DNA of 64,000 nt from Siccibacter turicensis LMG 23730 (lineage in GTDB: Bacteria; Pseudomonadota; Gammaproteobacteria; Enterobacterales; Enterobacteriaceae). The translations under genes were made by a program, and so were the position numbers. Under the pieces are notes generated by a model. It saw nothing but the letters and a program-made list of their open reading frames with translations, had not been told where the DNA came from and did not search any database. Below, piece by piece: positions 30,322 through 45,334 of the stretch (the stretch's first letter is position 1; each line of letters opens with the position of its first letter). The stretch is from NCBI RefSeq assembly GCF_000463155.2, contig NZ_AWFZ01000028.1, positions 964,910-1,028,909 of the forward strand, given 5' to 3'.

Positions 30322-31017
30322 ATGAAACGTGCCGTCGTGGTCTTTAGCGGAGGCCAGGATTCCACCACCTGCCTGATTCAGGCGCTCCAGCAGTACGATG
30401 AAGTACACTGCGTTACCTTCGACTACGGTCAACGCCATCGCGCCGAGATCGATGTGGCGCGTGAGCTGGCCACAGCGCTGGGCGCGCGGGCGCATAAAGT
30501 GCTGGATGTCACCCTGCTGAACGAGCTTGCGGTCAGCAGCCTGACGCGGGACAGCATCCCGGTCCCCGATTACCAGCCCGATGCTAGCGGCATTCCCAAC
30601 ACCTTCGTGCCGGGACGCAATATTCTGTTCCTCACCCTGACGGCGATCTATGCCTATCAGGTGCAGGCCGAAGCGGTGATCACCGGGGTGTGTGAAACCG
30701 ATTTTTCCGGCTACCCGGACTGCCGCGATGAGTTCGTTAAGGCGCTCAACCATGCGGTAAACCTGGGGATGGCGCGCGAGGTACGCTTTGAAACGCCGCT
30801 GATGTGGCTCGACAAAGCGGAGACCTGGGCGCTTGCGGATTACTGGGGCAAGCTTGATACCGTGCGCGAAGAGACGCTCACCTGCTACAACGGTATCAAA
30901 GGCGACGGCTGCGGCCAGTGCGCCGCCTGTAACCTCCGTGCCAACGGCCTGAACCATTATCTGGCCGATAAGCCTGCCGTAATGGCGGCCATGAAGCAGA
31001 AAACCGGTCTTTGTTAA
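30322..31017 (+). CDS. queC: 7-cyano-7-deazaguanine synthase
   Basis: Converts 7-carboxy-7-deazaguanine to preQ0 with ATP and ammonia in queuosine biosynthesis. The 231 residues equal K-12. The PP-loop ATP motif is SGGQDSTT (9-16), and the C-terminal zinc site is formed by C188, C197, C200 and C203 ([13 protein letters not shown]). AGGA precedes the ATG. It is probably cotranscribed with ybaE. Confidence 0.97.
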   Translation: MKRAVVVFSGGQDSTTCLIQALQQYDEVHCVTFDYGQRHRAEIDVARELATALGARAHKVLDVTLLNELAVSSLTRDSIPVPDYQPDASGIPNTFVPGRNILFLTLTAIYAYQVQAEAVITGVCETDFSGYPDCRDEFVKALNHAVNLGMAREVRFETPLMWLDKAETWALADYWGKLDTVREETLTCYNGIKGDGCGQCAACNLRANGLNHYLADKPAVMAAMKQKTGLC

Positions 31018-31020
31018 GCG

Positions 31021-31845
31021 TTATCCCTGTCGCAGGCGCTCATACTCCTTCGCATCATGACTGCAAAAGAGCGTGACGCCTGCGCTCTCCTGCTGCGCCA
31101 GCACGCGTAGCCGCTGCTGGTTTTCCAGCCGCGCCTGTCGGTCTTTCTCCATCATCCACTGATAGAAACGCAGCCCCGGCGTGCAGTGATAGCGCGCTGC
31201 CATCTCGCCACGGTAGAACCAGGCATCGCCGCCGTGCAGCAACCACCCGTCGCTGTGCGAAATTGCGACGCCCGCGTGCCCGGTAGTGTGGCCCGGCAAC
31301 GGAATTAACAGGATCTCCGGCGGTAAACCGTCCAGTTCGCGAACCGCGTCAAACCCGAACCACTTCTCGCCGCCGGGGGCATAGCCGTGCCAGCCGTCAG
31401 TGGTACGCCACTGCTGGTCCACATACCGCCGGTGATCGAGCCAGGTACGCTGCGCCCGCACGCTGGCGATTTCATCCTGCATCAGGTGAAGCCGGGCATT
31501 GGGGAAGTCGGTGATTCCCCCCGCATGGTCGAAATCGAGGTGCGTCAGCACGATGTGCCTGACGTCCGCCGCCTGAAATCCAAGTTGCTGAATCTGATAC
31601 AGCGCGGTCAGTTCGCGACGGTACTGAATGTTGTTCAACGCCCGGAAAAAGGCTGGCAGCCTGCGCTGTGGCTGCGTCATATCCTGCTCGCCAAAACCGG
31701 TATCCACCAGCACCAGGCCATCGCGATTGGTTTCAATCAGCAGGCAGTGGCAGATAAGGTGCGCGTGCACGCCCTTGCTGAAACCGTCGTACAGCGCGCC
31801 GCCCAGCGGGCACATACAGCCGCAGTTAAGATGATGAATTCGCAT
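31021..31845 (-). CDS. Metallo-beta-lactamase-fold hydrolase
   Basis: A 274-residue binuclear metal hydrolase of the class that includes N-acyl-homoserine lactone lactonases. The metal motif is THLDFDHAGG (HxxxDH form), with further histidines in LPGHTTGHAGV and an aspartate in LLHGGDAWFY. No signal peptide, so cytoplasmic. It converges on queC with a 3-base gap; AAGGAGAGGT precedes the ATG at 31845. K-12 has no gene here, so it is an accessory insertion between queC and fadM. The substrate is unknown: lactonase, phosphodiesterase or thioesterase activity are all possible. Confidence 0.85.
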   Translation of the reverse strand: MRIHHLNCGCMCPLGGALYDGFSKGVHAHLICHCLLIETNRDGLVLVDTGFGEQDMTQPQRRLPAFFRALNNIQYRRELTALYQIQQLGFQAADVRHIVLTHLDFDHAGGITDFPNARLHLMQDEIASVRAQRTWLDHRRYVDQQWRTTDGWHGYAPGGEKWFGFDAVRELDGLPPEILLIPLPGHTTGHAGVAISHSDGWLLHGGDAWFYRGEMAARYHCTPGLRFYQWMMEKDRQARLENQQRLRVLAQQESAGVTLFCSHDAKEYERLRQG

Positions 31846-32014
31846 ACCTCTCCTTTGCCAGAAAACCCATGTCGACCGCAAAGTATAGAAGCGATAGCGG
31901 GATAACTCAGGCGAGGCGGCAGGCTTCAGCGTGACGGCACAGGATGCGGCAGGCCGTCACGGGTGACATCTTCCTGCCGCGCTGCCGGGGCGTTACCGCC
32001 GTATGCGGGCCTCG

Positions 32015-32413
32015 TCAGACGATCAGTTGCTCAAGCTTGTCGCGCAGCTCCCCTTCCAGCGGCAGCGCTTTCTGGGTTTTCAAATCGATACAGACAAAGG
32101 TGATCAGCGCATCGGCGACCACATCGCTGGCGGATTTACGGGTGACGACCTGGCTTAGCACGCCGCTCTTACCGTTAAGCTGCTCGACCGCGCTGCTGAT
32201 GGTTAGCACGTCTCCCAACACCGCCGGGCTGCGGTAGTTGATGTTGATGTTCACCACCACGAACGCGATGTTGTGAGCCATCATCCACTGGAAGCTCTCG
32301 CTCTGCTCAAGCCCTGCCCAGCGCGCCTCCTCAAGAAACTCAAGGTAGCGGGCATTATTTACGTGTTGATAAACATCGATATGGAAACCACGAACGGTAA
32401 TCTGCGTCTGCAT
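32015..32413 (-). CDS. fadM: Long-chain acyl-CoA thioesterase III
   Basis: A 132-residue hotdog-fold 4-hydroxybenzoyl-CoA-type thioesterase (YbaW), the K-12 length. The active-site aspartate is in DVYQHVNNARYLEFLEEAR. It clears unusual acyl-CoAs such as 3,5-tetradecadienoyl-CoA during oleate beta-oxidation, and in E. coli is repressed by FadR. The ATG at 32413 gives the K-12 start, with AGGAAGG about 10 bases upstream. ybaV lies upstream on the same strand. Confidence 0.95.
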   Translation of the reverse strand: MQTQITVRGFHIDVYQHVNNARYLEFLEEARWAGLEQSESFQWMMAHNIAFVVVNININYRSPAVLGDVLTISSAVEQLNGKSGVLSQVVTRKSASDVVADALITFVCIDLKTQKALPLEGELRDKLEQLIV

Positions 32414-32513
32414 AGCGCCAGGCCTTCCTGTCATTGTTATAGGGTAAGAGGTCACACAACTGGTATGACCTCTCTAGTCTGGCAAAGTTTTACCACTCTG
32501 CAAGGCGCGTCAT

Positions 32514-34924
<2,411 letters not shown>

Positions 34925-35079
34925 GGTGTAACAACACTCCGCTGTAGGTGACTGTAATCCCGCGCAAACACCGCCACCCCGAAAGGTGCGAGGCTGCCGC
35001 TGCGCGCAAAAAAGCTATTGTGACAAGAAACCGGGCCAATTGTCAGCCCACATCGTGCAGAAAGTCTTATTCAGGGCAT

Positions 35080-35106
35080 AAAAAAAGGCACATCAGAAGA
35101 TGCGCC
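35080..35106 (-). terminator. Terminator of hupB
   Basis: On the minus strand an 8-bp stem GGCGCATC/GATGTGCC (one G-U pair) with a 4-base loop is followed by seven T residues, 36 bases after hupB. Confidence 0.87.
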
Positions 35107-35141
35107 CTCGTCAGTAGCTCCTCTCGCACGAGAGAAGTGGT

Positions 35142-35414
35142 TTAGTTCACCGCGTCTTTCAGCGCTTTACCAGCACGGAAACCGGGGACTTTAGCGGCTG
35201 CGATAGTGATCTCTTTACCGGTCTGTGGGTTGCGGCCGGTGCGGGCTGCGCGTTCACGAACAGCAAAAGTACCAAAACCAACCAGGGCTACATCGTCTCC
35301 TGCTTTCAGAGATTCAGTAACAGAAGCAATCCACGCATCTAACGCACGTCCAGCCGCAGCCTTGGAAATATCAGCACCTGCGGCAATTTTGTCTATCAGT
35401 TGAGATTTATTCAC
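35142..35414 (-). CDS. hupB: DNA-binding protein HU-beta
   Basis: A 90-residue histone-like protein that bends and compacts DNA as a homodimer or with HU-alpha. It has the N-terminal helical dimerisation part and the beta-arm signature [21 protein letters not shown]. Translation starts at GTG, as in E. coli, with AGAGGAAGAG upstream. It lies downstream of lon with a terminator between them, so it has its own promoter in the 215-base gap. Confidence 0.97.
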   Translation of the reverse strand: MNKSQLIDKIAAGADISKAAAGRALDAWIASVTESLKAGDDVALVGFGTFAVRERAARTGRNPQTGKEITIAAAKVPGFRAGKALKDAVN

Positions 35415-35560
35415 TCTTCTCTTCCTCTCTTTATTATATATATCGCGCCTGCATATCCATCACAGCGCGACCGCGGAGCAGTTATAGCAGGCCTCTCATG
35501 CCCTTACAACACCAGAAAAAATATTTAATCAGGCCTGGCAGCCCCATAAATTAGCGGCAC

Positions 35561-35598
35561 AAAAAAAAGCTGGCAAGTATGATTTACCCTGCCAGCTT
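35561..35598 (-). terminator. Terminator of lon
   Basis: A 9-bp stem AAGCTGGCA/TGCCAGCTT with a 14-base loop is followed on the minus strand by eight T residues, 32 bases after lon. The + strand also has TTTTT just beyond. Confidence 0.82.
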
Positions 35599-35629
35599 CG
35601 TTTTTATTGATGCATTATGCGTCAGGTCA

Positions 35630-37984
35630 CTATTTTGCGGTGACGACCTGAATTCCGGACGGTTCGTTCTGCAGTGCCAGCGCCAGGACTTCTTCGATAC
35701 GCTTCACCGGATGAATAGTCAGATCGGCGATAACGTTGTCCGGAATTTCTTCCAGATCGCGTTTGTTCTCGTAAGGAATCAGCACGGTTTTGATGCCCCC
35801 GCGGTGCGCTGCCAGCAGCTTCTCTTTCAGCCCGCCGATCGGCAGTACCTGGCCACGCAGGGTGATCTCACCGGTCATGGCAACGTCGGCACGTACCGGG
35901 TTACCGGTCAGGCAAGAGACCAGCGCAGTGCACATGGCGATACCGGCGCTCGGGCCGTCCTTCGGGGTCGCCCCTTCCGGCACGTGAACGTGAATATCAC
36001 GCTTCTCGTAGAAATCGCCGTTGATGCCGAGCTTCTCGGCACGCGCACGCACTACGGTAAGCGCCGCCTGGATGGACTCCTGCATAACCTCACCCAGCGA
36101 GCCGGTGTAAGAAAGCTTCCCTTTACCCGGTACGCACGCGGTTTCAATGGTCAGCAGATCGCCGCCCACTTCGGTCCACGCCAGCCCCGTTACCTGGCCC
36201 ACGCGGTTTTCGCTGTCCGCACGGCCGTAGTCGAAGCGCTGCACGCCGAGGTAGTCTTTCAGGTTATCGCCGTTAATCTCAATGTGCTTGCTGGTTTTAT
36301 CCAGCAGCAGCTGTTTCACCGCTTTACGGCACAGCTTGGAGATTTCACGCTCAAGGCTACGCACGCCCGCTTCACGGGTGTAGTAGCGGATGATGCCGAC
36401 GATGGCGCTGTCGTCTACCGTCAGTTCGTTCGGCTTCAGCGCGTTGCGTTCAATCTGCTTCGGCAGCAGGTGGCGCTTCGCGATGTTCAGCTTCTCGTCT
36501 TCGGTGTAGCCGGACAGACGGATAACTTCCATACGGTCAAGCAGCGGCGCCGGGATGTTCATGGAGTTAGAGGTTGCCACGAACATGACATCGCTCAGGT
36601 CGTAATCCACTTCCAGATAGTGATCGTTAAACGCCACGTTCTGTTCCGGATCCAGTACTTCCAGCAGCGCTGAAGCCGGGTCACCGCGCATGTCGGAGGA
36701 CATCTTGTCGATCTCATCCAGCAGGAACAGCGGATTTTTCACCCCCACTTTCGCCATTTTCTGGATCAGTTTGCCCGGCATCGAACCAATATAGGTACGA
36801 CGGTGGCCGCGGATTTCCGCTTCATCACGCACGCCGCCGAGCGCCATACGGATGTACTTACGGCCTGTAGCCTTGGCGATGGACTGCCCCAGGGAGGTTT
36901 TACCTACCCCCGGCGGCCCGACCAGGCACAGGATCGGCCCTTTAATTTTGTTCACGCGGCTCTGGACGGCGAGATACTCAAGGATGCGGTCTTTCACACG
37001 CTCAAGGCCGTAGTGATCGGTATCGAGGATCTCCTGCGCCTGGCGCAGATCTTTCTTCACCTTGCTGCGCGCGTTCCACGGAACCTGCACCATCCACTCG
37101 ATGTAGCCGCGCACCACGGTCGCTTCCGCAGACATCGGCGACATCATTTTCAGCTTCTGCAGTTCGGCTTCGGCTTTCTCTTTCGCCTCTTTCGGCATTT
37201 TCGCCGCGTCGATCTTGCGTTTCAGCGCTTCGTTTTCATCCGGCGCGTCTTCCATCTCGCCCAGCTCTTTCTGAATAGCTTTCATTTGCTCATTCAGGTA
37301 GTACTCGCGCTGGCTTTTCTCCATCTGCTTTTTCACGCGGTTGCGAATGCGTTTCTCAACCTGCAGCAGATCGATTTCAGACTCCATCATCGCCATCAGA
37401 TATTCCAGACGCTCGTTAACGTCGGACATCTCCAGCACCGACTGTTTGTCGGCAAGCTTAAGCGGCATGTGCGCAGCGATGGTGTCTGCCAGACGTGCAG
37501 GATCGTCGATGCTATTAAGCGACGTCAGCACTTCCGGCGGAATTTTTTTGTTAAGTTTGATATAGCCTTCAAACTGGCTAATGGCGGTGCGCACCAGCAC
37601 TTCCTGCTCGCGCTCTTCAATGGCTGGCGAGTCAAGGTATTCGGCTTTAGCGGTGAAGTGTTCGCCGTTGTCTGAAAGCGTCGTGATGCGTGCGCGCTGC
37701 AAACCTTCGACCAGCACCTTAACGGTACCGTCCGGCAGTTTCAGCATCTGCAGAATGGATGCCACGGTCCCGACGGTGAAAAGGTCATTCACGCCTGGCT
37801 CATCCGTTGACGCCTCTTTCTGGGCGACCAGCATGATTTTTTTATCATTATCCATAGCCGCTTCGAGGCAACGGATTGATTTTTCCCGTCCCACAAACAA
37901 GGGGATGACCATGTGCGGATAAACCACCACATCGCGCAACGGCAATACGGGGATTTCAATGCGTTCAGAACGCTCAGGATTCAT
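35630..37984 (-). CDS. lon: ATP-dependent protease La
   Basis: A 784-residue hexameric AAA+ protease that degrades misfolded proteins and regulators such as SulA and RcsA. Parts in order: N-terminal substrate domain ([20 protein letters not shown]), coiled coil, AAA module with Walker [10 protein letters not shown], and the protease domain with its Ser-Lys dyad (serine in [10 protein letters not shown] near 679, lysine near 722 in [14 protein letters not shown]). The ATG at 37984 gives exactly the K-12 length. A heat-shock promoter lies upstream, after clpX. Confidence 0.98.
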   Translation of the reverse strand: MNPERSERIEIPVLPLRDVVVYPHMVIPLFVGREKSIRCLEAAMDNDKKIMLVAQKEASTDEPGVNDLFTVGTVASILQMLKLPDGTVKVLVEGLQRARITTLSDNGEHFTAKAEYLDSPAIEEREQEVLVRTAISQFEGYIKLNKKIPPEVLTSLNSIDDPARLADTIAAHMPLKLADKQSVLEMSDVNERLEYLMAMMESEIDLLQVEKRIRNRVKKQMEKSQREYYLNEQMKAIQKELGEMEDAPDENEALKRKIDAAKMPKEAKEKAEAELQKLKMMSPMSAEATVVRGYIEWMVQVPWNARSKVKKDLRQAQEILDTDHYGLERVKDRILEYLAVQSRVNKIKGPILCLVGPPGVGKTSLGQSIAKATGRKYIRMALGGVRDEAEIRGHRRTYIGSMPGKLIQKMAKVGVKNPLFLLDEIDKMSSDMRGDPASALLEVLDPEQNVAFNDHYLEVDYDLSDVMFVATSNSMNIPAPLLDRMEVIRLSGYTEDEKLNIAKRHLLPKQIERNALKPNELTVDDSAIVGIIRYYTREAGVRSLEREISKLCRKAVKQLLLDKTSKHIEINGDNLKDYLGVQRFDYGRADSENRVGQVTGLAWTEVGGDLLTIETACVPGKGKLSYTGSLGEVMQESIQAALTVVRARAEKLGINGDFYEKRDIHVHVPEGATPKDGPSAGIAMCTALVSCLTGNPVRADVAMTGEITLRGQVLPIGGLKEKLLAAHRGGIKTVLIPYENKRDLEEIPDNVIADLTIHPVKRIEEVLALALQNEPSGIQVVTAK

Positions 37985-38066
37985 AGAGCTCTCTCTTAGT
38001 TTAGTGTCCGCCAGGTTATGGAGCGCACATGACATCGTTCATGACGCCGCTAACAAGTAAATCAGT

Positions 38067-38094
38067 ATATGGGGATGTATCGCGTGGATTCAAC
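38067..38094 (-). promoter_or_regulatory. Sigma-32 promoter of lon
   Basis: The minus strand has GTTGAA (38089-38094), a 14-base spacer and CCCCATAT (38067-38074), close to the heat-shock consensus CTTGAA-N13-15-CCCCATNT. It is 83-110 bases before the lon start. Confidence 0.82.
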
Positions 38095-38114
38095 GGCAGG
38101 AACGAAGGAAAAAT

Positions 38115-38139
38115 AAATGGGGAGCTAAACTCCCCATTT
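38115..38139 (-). terminator. Terminator between clpX and lon
   Basis: A 10-bp perfect stem (38115-38124 with 38130-38139) with a 5-base loop is followed on the minus strand by TATTTTTCC, 31 bases after clpX. The + strand is also T-rich, so it may work in both directions. Confidence 0.75.
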
Positions 38140-38169
38140 TTTTATTAACTGACTGTATGGACTGGTTAA

Positions 38170-39444
<1,275 letters not shown>

Positions 39445-39573
39445 GAGTCAAAACCTCTTTTCTGTTCTTTGTGCCGCACACAACGACGCAATGCTATTCA
39501 CAGGCGCAAGCTGTATTCACCGTAATGAGGCGCCAGCGTTACTATAGTATAGCGGCCTCACACGGCCTGCCCA

Positions 39574-40197
39574 TCAGCTACGATGGGTTAAAATTGAATC
39601 AACCAGCCCGTACTCTACCGCTTCCGATGCCGACAGGAAACGGTCGCGCTCGGTATCACGTTCAATCTGCTCAAGAGATTGACCCGTGTGATGCGCCATA
39701 AGTTCATTCATGCGGCCTTTCACTTTCAGGATTTCACGCGCGTGGATTTCGATATCCGTTGCCTGACCCTGATAACCGCCCAGCGGCTGGTGGATCATCA
39801 CGCGAGAGTTCGGCAGGCAGAAACGTTTGCCTTTCGCGCCAGCGGTCAGCAGGAATGCGCCCATTGACGCGGCCTGACCCATACAAATGGTGCTGACGTC
39901 CGGCTTGATAAACTGCATCGTGTCGTAAATTGACATCCCGGCCGTGATCACACCGCCAGGAGAGTTAATGTACAGGTAGATGTCCTTTTCCGGGTTCTCT
40001 GCTTCGAGAAACAGCATCTGCGCCACGATCAGGTTTGCCATGTGGTCTTCCACCTGACCGGTCATGAAAATGACGCGCTCCTTGAGCAGGCGGGAGTAGA
40101 TATCGAATGAACGCTCACCGCGTGAGGTTTGTTCAATCACCATCGGCACCAGGGCCATATGGGGTGCTACATTATCTCGTTCGCCACTGTATGACAT
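39574..40197 (-). CDS. clpP: ClpP protease proteolytic subunit
   Basis: A 207-residue serine peptidase that forms a tetradecameric barrel. The catalytic triad S111 (GQAASMGAF), H136 (MIHQPLGG) and D185 (DTERDRF) is at the E. coli positions. The 14-residue propeptide (up to HM, before ALVPMV) is conserved for self-processing. The clpP-clpX order and an upstream sigma-32 promoter fit heat-shock control. Confidence 0.98.
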   Translation of the reverse strand: MSYSGERDNVAPHMALVPMVIEQTSRGERSFDIYSRLLKERVIFMTGQVEDHMANLIVAQMLFLEAENPEKDIYLYINSPGGVITAGMSIYDTMQFIKPDVSTICMGQAASMGAFLLTAGAKGKRFCLPNSRVMIHQPLGGYQGQATDIEIHAREILKVKGRMNELMAHHTGQSLEQIERDTERDRFLSASEAVEYGLVDSILTHRS

Positions 40198-40337
40198 TTC
40201 CGTCTCCTGGATAAATATTCGTAAGTCGCCTGCTGTACTGATTCTACTTGAGACGACCAGGCATGACTATGCCTGTGGTGCCTCACAACCTTCACGGACG
40301 GATTATCAGCCAGAGTATTCGTTGAGTTACCAATGAT

Positions 40338-40366
40338 TAATGGGGTTTATGCTGCCCTATTTCAAG
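40338..40366 (-). promoter_or_regulatory. Sigma-32 promoter of clpPX
   Basis: On the minus strand CTTGAAA (40360-40366), a 14-base spacer and CCCCATTA (40338-40345) match the heat-shock consensus closely. It lies about 140-170 bases before clpP in the 300-base gap after tig, which otherwise holds the tig terminator and no gene. Confidence 0.85.
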
Positions 40367-40434
40367 CATAACAACGTTTTCTTGTTACGCTAACATTCCG
40401 GCACGCTTTTCGCATCAGAACAAAACGAAATGTG

Positions 40435-40469
40435 AAAAAAAAAGCCCGTCACCGACGGTGACAGGCTTT
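40435..40469 (-). terminator. Terminator of tig
   Basis: On the minus strand a 13-bp stem with one G-U pair (40441-40453 with 40457-40469), a 3-base loop and nine T residues, 29 bases after tig. Confidence 0.9.
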
Positions 40470-40497
40470 ATGGCATGACGCGGTGATGAAAAGCGGC

Positions 40498-41805
<1,308 letters not shown>

Positions 41806-41937
41806 TCAAAAAATCACAGTGCTCGGTCAACTCCGGAAGCGATATCTGCTTCGCAGAACCGGGATGTCCTCTGTATCAGAATCACATTCCCTGTCGTCAG
41901 AATCATCCCGAAGACGTTCCGAAAAATAAGACGCAGC

Positions 41938-41966
41938 ATTATAGCGGCATCGCTGTAGTGAGTCGA
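41938..41966 (-). promoter_or_regulatory. Promoter of tig
   Basis: On the minus strand TCGACT (41961-41966), a 17-base spacer and the perfect -10 TATAAT (41938-41943). It lies about 140-170 bases before tig. The 343-base gap to bolA also holds the bolA terminator; no other gene is seen in it. Confidence 0.65.
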
Positions 41967-42053
41967 GAAGCGCAAACACGCCGGTCTGCGGCGTTTTTCA
42001 CACTTCCCACTGTTTTTTGCCTGAACCGGCCCGGCCGGCATAACCATTCAGAC

Positions 42054-42077
42054 AAAATAAAACGGCCCGCAGGCCGC
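42054..42077 (-). terminator. Terminator of bolA
   Basis: On the minus strand CGGCC/GGCCG (5 bp, 4-base loop) is followed by TTTTATTTT, 63 bases after bolA. Confidence 0.65.
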
Positions 42078-42139
42078 TGGTGTTCCACTCTCTATACCGC
42101 AACATACTGGAAAAGTTCCCATCGTTGCAAATCCACGCG

Positions 42140-42457
42140 TCAGGCGATGGTGCCTGCGCCACGGCACGGCGGCGAAGGAAACACGGTGTTTTGCAACCCT
42201 TCCCACTCTTTAATGGTATAGGTATGCAGCGCCAGTGCATGCACGGTAGAGGCAAGCTCTTCGGCCAGCGCGCTATAAATCAGACGATGACGCGTTAAAA
42301 AACGCTCACCGACAAAGCGATCGCTTACCAGCACCACTTTGAAGTGGCTTTCGGATCCTGCTGGTACGTTATGTCGATAGCTCTCATCCACGACTTCGAG
42401 ATGAACGGGCGCTAACGCCGCCCGGAGTTTGTCTTCGATACGTTCACGAATCATCAT
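42140..42457 (-). CDS. bolA: Stress morphogene regulator BolA
   Basis: A 105-residue class II KH-fold protein that affects cell shape and biofilm, and pairs with the monothiol glutaredoxin GrxD through a shared iron-sulfur cluster. Conserved features are [20 protein letters not shown] and the histidine-rich segment [13 protein letters not shown]. Two adjacent ATG codons are possible starts; 42457 is better spaced from AGGAG than 42454. Divergent from yajG. Confidence 0.95.
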   Translation of the reverse strand: MMIRERIEDKLRAALAPVHLEVVDESYRHNVPAGSESHFKVVLVSDRFVGERFLTRHRLIYSALAEELASTVHALALHTYTIKEWEGLQNTVFPSPPCRGAGTIA

Positions 42458-42753
42458 GGCTGTTTGCTCCTGTGATAACGCAGAAAGGCGCCCTTTCTTA
42501 GTAAAATGGTAGCCGCTTTTACCGGTTATTTTGGTCCGCGACAACAATTATTACCGGGGCATGGCGGTTTAACGACGCGATTGTGAGCGTAATGGCAGCC
42601 TGGCCCAATGAGCAGTCATTTATTCTGACGAATAAGCAAAAAACGTCATGCCGCTGCATTTCGCTTCGTTTACCACTTCCCCTGGTCGCATGCGATGTTT
42701 ATGATGGCGAGAATTTTCTTTTTGATAGCACACGTAATTTCGAGAATACGAAC

Positions 42754-43332
42754 ATGTTAAAAAAAATCCTTTTCCCGTTGGTTGCGCTGTTCATGCTGGC
42801 CGGTTGCACCACACCGCCGACCACCATTGATGTTTCACCTAAAATCTCCCTGCCCCAGCAGGATCCCAGCCTGATGGGCGTGACCGTTAGCATTAACGGT
42901 GCCGATCAGCGTCAGGATCAGGCGCTGGCGAAAGTGACCCGCAATAATCAGCTGGTTACCCTGACTGCCTCCCGCGACCTGCGTTTCCTGCTGCAGGAAG
43001 TGCTTGAGAAGCAGATGACCTCCCGCGGCTACATGATTGGGCCGAACGGCGCGGTTAACCTGCAGATCATCGTTAACCAGCTTTATGCTGACGTCTCCCA
43101 GGGCAACGTGCGTTACAACATCGCCACCAAAGCGGACATCGCGATCATTGCGACCGCGGCTAACGGTAACAAGCTGAACAAAAACTACCGCGCCAGCTAC
43201 AGCGTGGAAGGTGCGCTTCAGGCCTCTAACAAGAATATCGCCGATGCCGTTAACAGCGTGCTGACCGACACCATTGCCGATATGGCGCAGGATACCGCGG
43301 TTCACGAGTTCATTAAGCAGAACGCGCGTTAA
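42754..43332 (+). CDS. yajG: Lipoprotein YajG
   Basis: A 192-residue envelope lipoprotein, the K-12 length. The signal peptide MLKKILFPLVALFMLAGC ends in lipobox LAGC with C18 as the lipidated residue. The mature domain has the YajG-family pattern GVTVSINGADQRQDQALAKVTRNN. The role is not known. ampG follows 50 bases downstream in the same direction, the usual operon linkage. Confidence 0.94.
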   Translation: MLKKILFPLVALFMLAGCTTPPTTIDVSPKISLPQQDPSLMGVTVSINGADQRQDQALAKVTRNNQLVTLTASRDLRFLLQEVLEKQMTSRGYMIGPNGAVNLQIIVNQLYADVSQGNVRYNIATKADIAIIATAANGNKLNKNYRASYSVEGALQASNKNIADAVNSVLTDTIADMAQDTAVHEFIKQNAR

Positions 43333-43342
43333 TCCTCTCTGT

Positions 43343-43367
43343 ACAGGCCCGGCAGCGTCGGGCCTGT
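43343..43367 (+). other. Intergenic hairpin between yajG and ampG
   Basis: A 9-bp perfect stem ACAGGCCCG/CGGGCCTGT with a 7-base loop and no U tract. It may be a partial attenuator or an mRNA stabiliser that sets the yajG/ampG ratio. Confidence 0.4.
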
Positions 43368-43382
43368 GATGACCATCTGATT

Positions 43383-44858
43383 ATGCCCAGTCTCTCATTA
43401 CGCTTTTTCCAGCATCCGACATCCGTCATTCTGCTCATCCTGGGCTTTGCCTCCGGTCTGCCGCTGGCGCTGACGTCTGGCACGCTCCAGGCGTGGATGA
43501 CCGTGGAAAACGTCGACCTCAAAACCATCGGGTTCTTCTCGCTGGTGGGTCAGGCGTACGTGTTCAAATTCCTCTGGTCACCGATGATGGACCGCTACGT
43601 CCCGCTGTTTCTCGGCAGGCGCCGCGGCTGGCTGCTGATTACCCAGCTTCTGCTGCTGGTGGCGATTGCGGGCATGGGCTTTCTCGAACCCTCAACCCAT
43701 TTACGCTGGATGGCGGCGCTGGCGGTCATTATTGCCTTCTGCTCCGCCTCGCAGGATATCGTGTTCGACGCCTGGAAAACCGACGTGCTGCCCGCCGAAG
43801 AGCGCGGTGCGGGCGCGGCGATCAGCGTGCTTGGCTATCGCCTGGCGATGCTGGTGTCCGGCGGGCTGGCACTGTGGCTGGCGGATAAATACCTCGGCTG
43901 GCAAGGGATGTACTGGCTGATGGCGGCGCTGATGATCCCCTGCATCATCGCCACGCTGATGGCCCCGGAGCCGGCAATCGATGCACCGGTGCCGCGCACG
44001 CTGGAGCAGGCCGTCATGGCCCCGCTGCGGGATTTCTTCGGGCGCAACAACGCCTGGCTGATTCTGATGCTGATTGTGCTTTACAAGCTGGGCGATGCGT
44101 TTGCCATGTCGCTCACCACCACCTTTTTGATCCGCGGCGTCGGTTTTGATCCGTCTGACGTCGGGATGGTCAACAAGTCACTGGGGCTGTTCGCCACCAT
44201 TCTCGGGGCGCTGCTCGGCGGGGCGCTGATGCAGCGTCTTTCGCTGTTTCGCGCCCTGTTGCTGTTCGGCCTGCTGCAGGCGGTTTCTAACGCCGGCTAC
44301 TGGCTGCTGGCGATCAGCGCCAAAAGCATTTACACCATGGCCGCAGCGGTCTTCTTTGAGAACCTGTGCGGCGGAATGGGCACCGCGGCGTTTGTCGCCC
44401 TGCTGATGACGCTGTGTAACGTCTCGTTCTCCGCTACCCAGTTTGCGCTGCTCTCCGCCCTGGCGGCGGTGGGCCGCGTCTATGTCGGTCCGGTCGCCGG
44501 CTGGTTCGTGGAGGCGCACGGCTGGCCGCTGTTCTACCTCTTCTCGGTGGTAGCCGCCCTTCCCGGCCTGGTGCTGCTGGTCGTGTGCCGTCAGACGCTG
44601 GAGTACACCCAGCGCACCGGCGCCTTCCTGCCGCGTCGCCATTTTGCGCGCGCGTATCAGGCGGCAGTTACTCTGCTGGCTGTGGCCGCAGCCTGCGTGG
44701 GCGGATGGCTGATACTCCTTGCCGTGAACGCGCTGGGGATAGAGAACGACGTACTTGCGTCGGCGCTGCTGGAGGCCGGTGCCGTTCTGGCGCTGCTGGC
44801 GTTTGTTGCTGGTGGCGTGCTTGATGCGCTAGCGCTGCGCCGTGATACGGACCAGTAA
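43383..44858 (+). CDS. ampG: Muropeptide permease AmpG
   Basis: A 491-residue major facilitator protein with 12 to 14 transmembrane segments, the K-12 length. It imports GlcNAc-anhydroMurNAc peptides for cell-wall recycling. In species with inducible AmpC it supplies the signal to AmpR. Conserved motifs: GFASGLPLALTSGTLQAWM, FLWSPMMDRY and SASQDIVFDAWKTD. Short polar linkers separate the helices. The ATG lacks a strong ribosome site. Confidence 0.95.
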   Translation: MPSLSLRFFQHPTSVILLILGFASGLPLALTSGTLQAWMTVENVDLKTIGFFSLVGQAYVFKFLWSPMMDRYVPLFLGRRRGWLLITQLLLLVAIAGMGFLEPSTHLRWMAALAVIIAFCSASQDIVFDAWKTDVLPAEERGAGAAISVLGYRLAMLVSGGLALWLADKYLGWQGMYWLMAALMIPCIIATLMAPEPAIDAPVPRTLEQAVMAPLRDFFGRNNAWLILMLIVLYKLGDAFAMSLTTTFLIRGVGFDPSDVGMVNKSLGLFATILGALLGGALMQRLSLFRALLLFGLLQAVSNAGYWLLAISAKSIYTMAAAVFFENLCGGMGTAAFVALLMTLCNVSFSATQFALLSALAAVGRVYVGPVAGWFVEAHGWPLFYLFSVVAALPGLVLLVVCRQTLEYTQRTGAFLPRRHFARAYQAAVTLLAVAAACVGGWLILLAVNALGIENDVLASALLEAGAVLALLAFVAGGVLDALALRRDTDQ

Positions 44859-45334
44859 GCAGCCATTAACCTTTATTAAACGTTATAATTACACATCGCA
44901 ATTACATTGACTAAATAGTGAGCGTTTAAAATAAATTGTAGTTGTTGATTTGTGCGCTTAATAAAAGAAAACTCTTAACGATATATCGCACAGGTTATTT
45001 TTTCTTTACACGATTCAGCTCACACTGGTTTATTATAACGTTTATTTATTGTTTTTATTTGCTGCCGAGTTGTTAATTATTTGTGCGTTATTCTTCTTAT
45101 TTATAGCAAATAGTCTTACCACCTCGTAGATAAGAGCATTTCCGTTATAACGCCCATTCCACGCGGCCTGCAGCTTACCTTTGGTTACAAGCGGTAATCG
45201 CTGTGACAACTCTGGCAGAACCCGGCAACACCTTCCTGACACAGTGCCAATCATGTTTACAGTAATGTAACCTTCCCGTAAAATGCCCGCACACTTTAAA
45301 CGCCACCAGATCCCCGTGGAATTGAGGTCGTTAA
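44859..45334. other. Long AT-rich intergenic region before cyoA
   Basis: This 476-base gap is far richer in A and T than its neighbours. It holds the cyo promoter near its right end, a TTGTTAATTA stretch (45070-45079) like half of an ArcA site, and several TTTATT runs. A 70-codon minus-strand reading frame (45042-45254) has a poor codon pattern and no family and is not called. ArcA, Fnr and Fur control of cyo is known in E. coli; the sites here are unverified. Confidence 0.5.
45256..45284 (+). promoter_or_regulatory. Promoter of cyoABCDE
   Basis: TTTACA (45256-45261), a 17-base spacer and TAAAAT (45279-45284), both five of six matches to the sigma-70 consensus. Transcription would start about 40 bases before cyoA. 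Confidence 0.72.

Noticed and set aside
45042-45254. A 70-codon frame in the cyoA upstream region
   Set aside because: The C-terminal half is Asn/Lys-rich from AT-rich DNA, no ribosome site is seen and no family is recognised.
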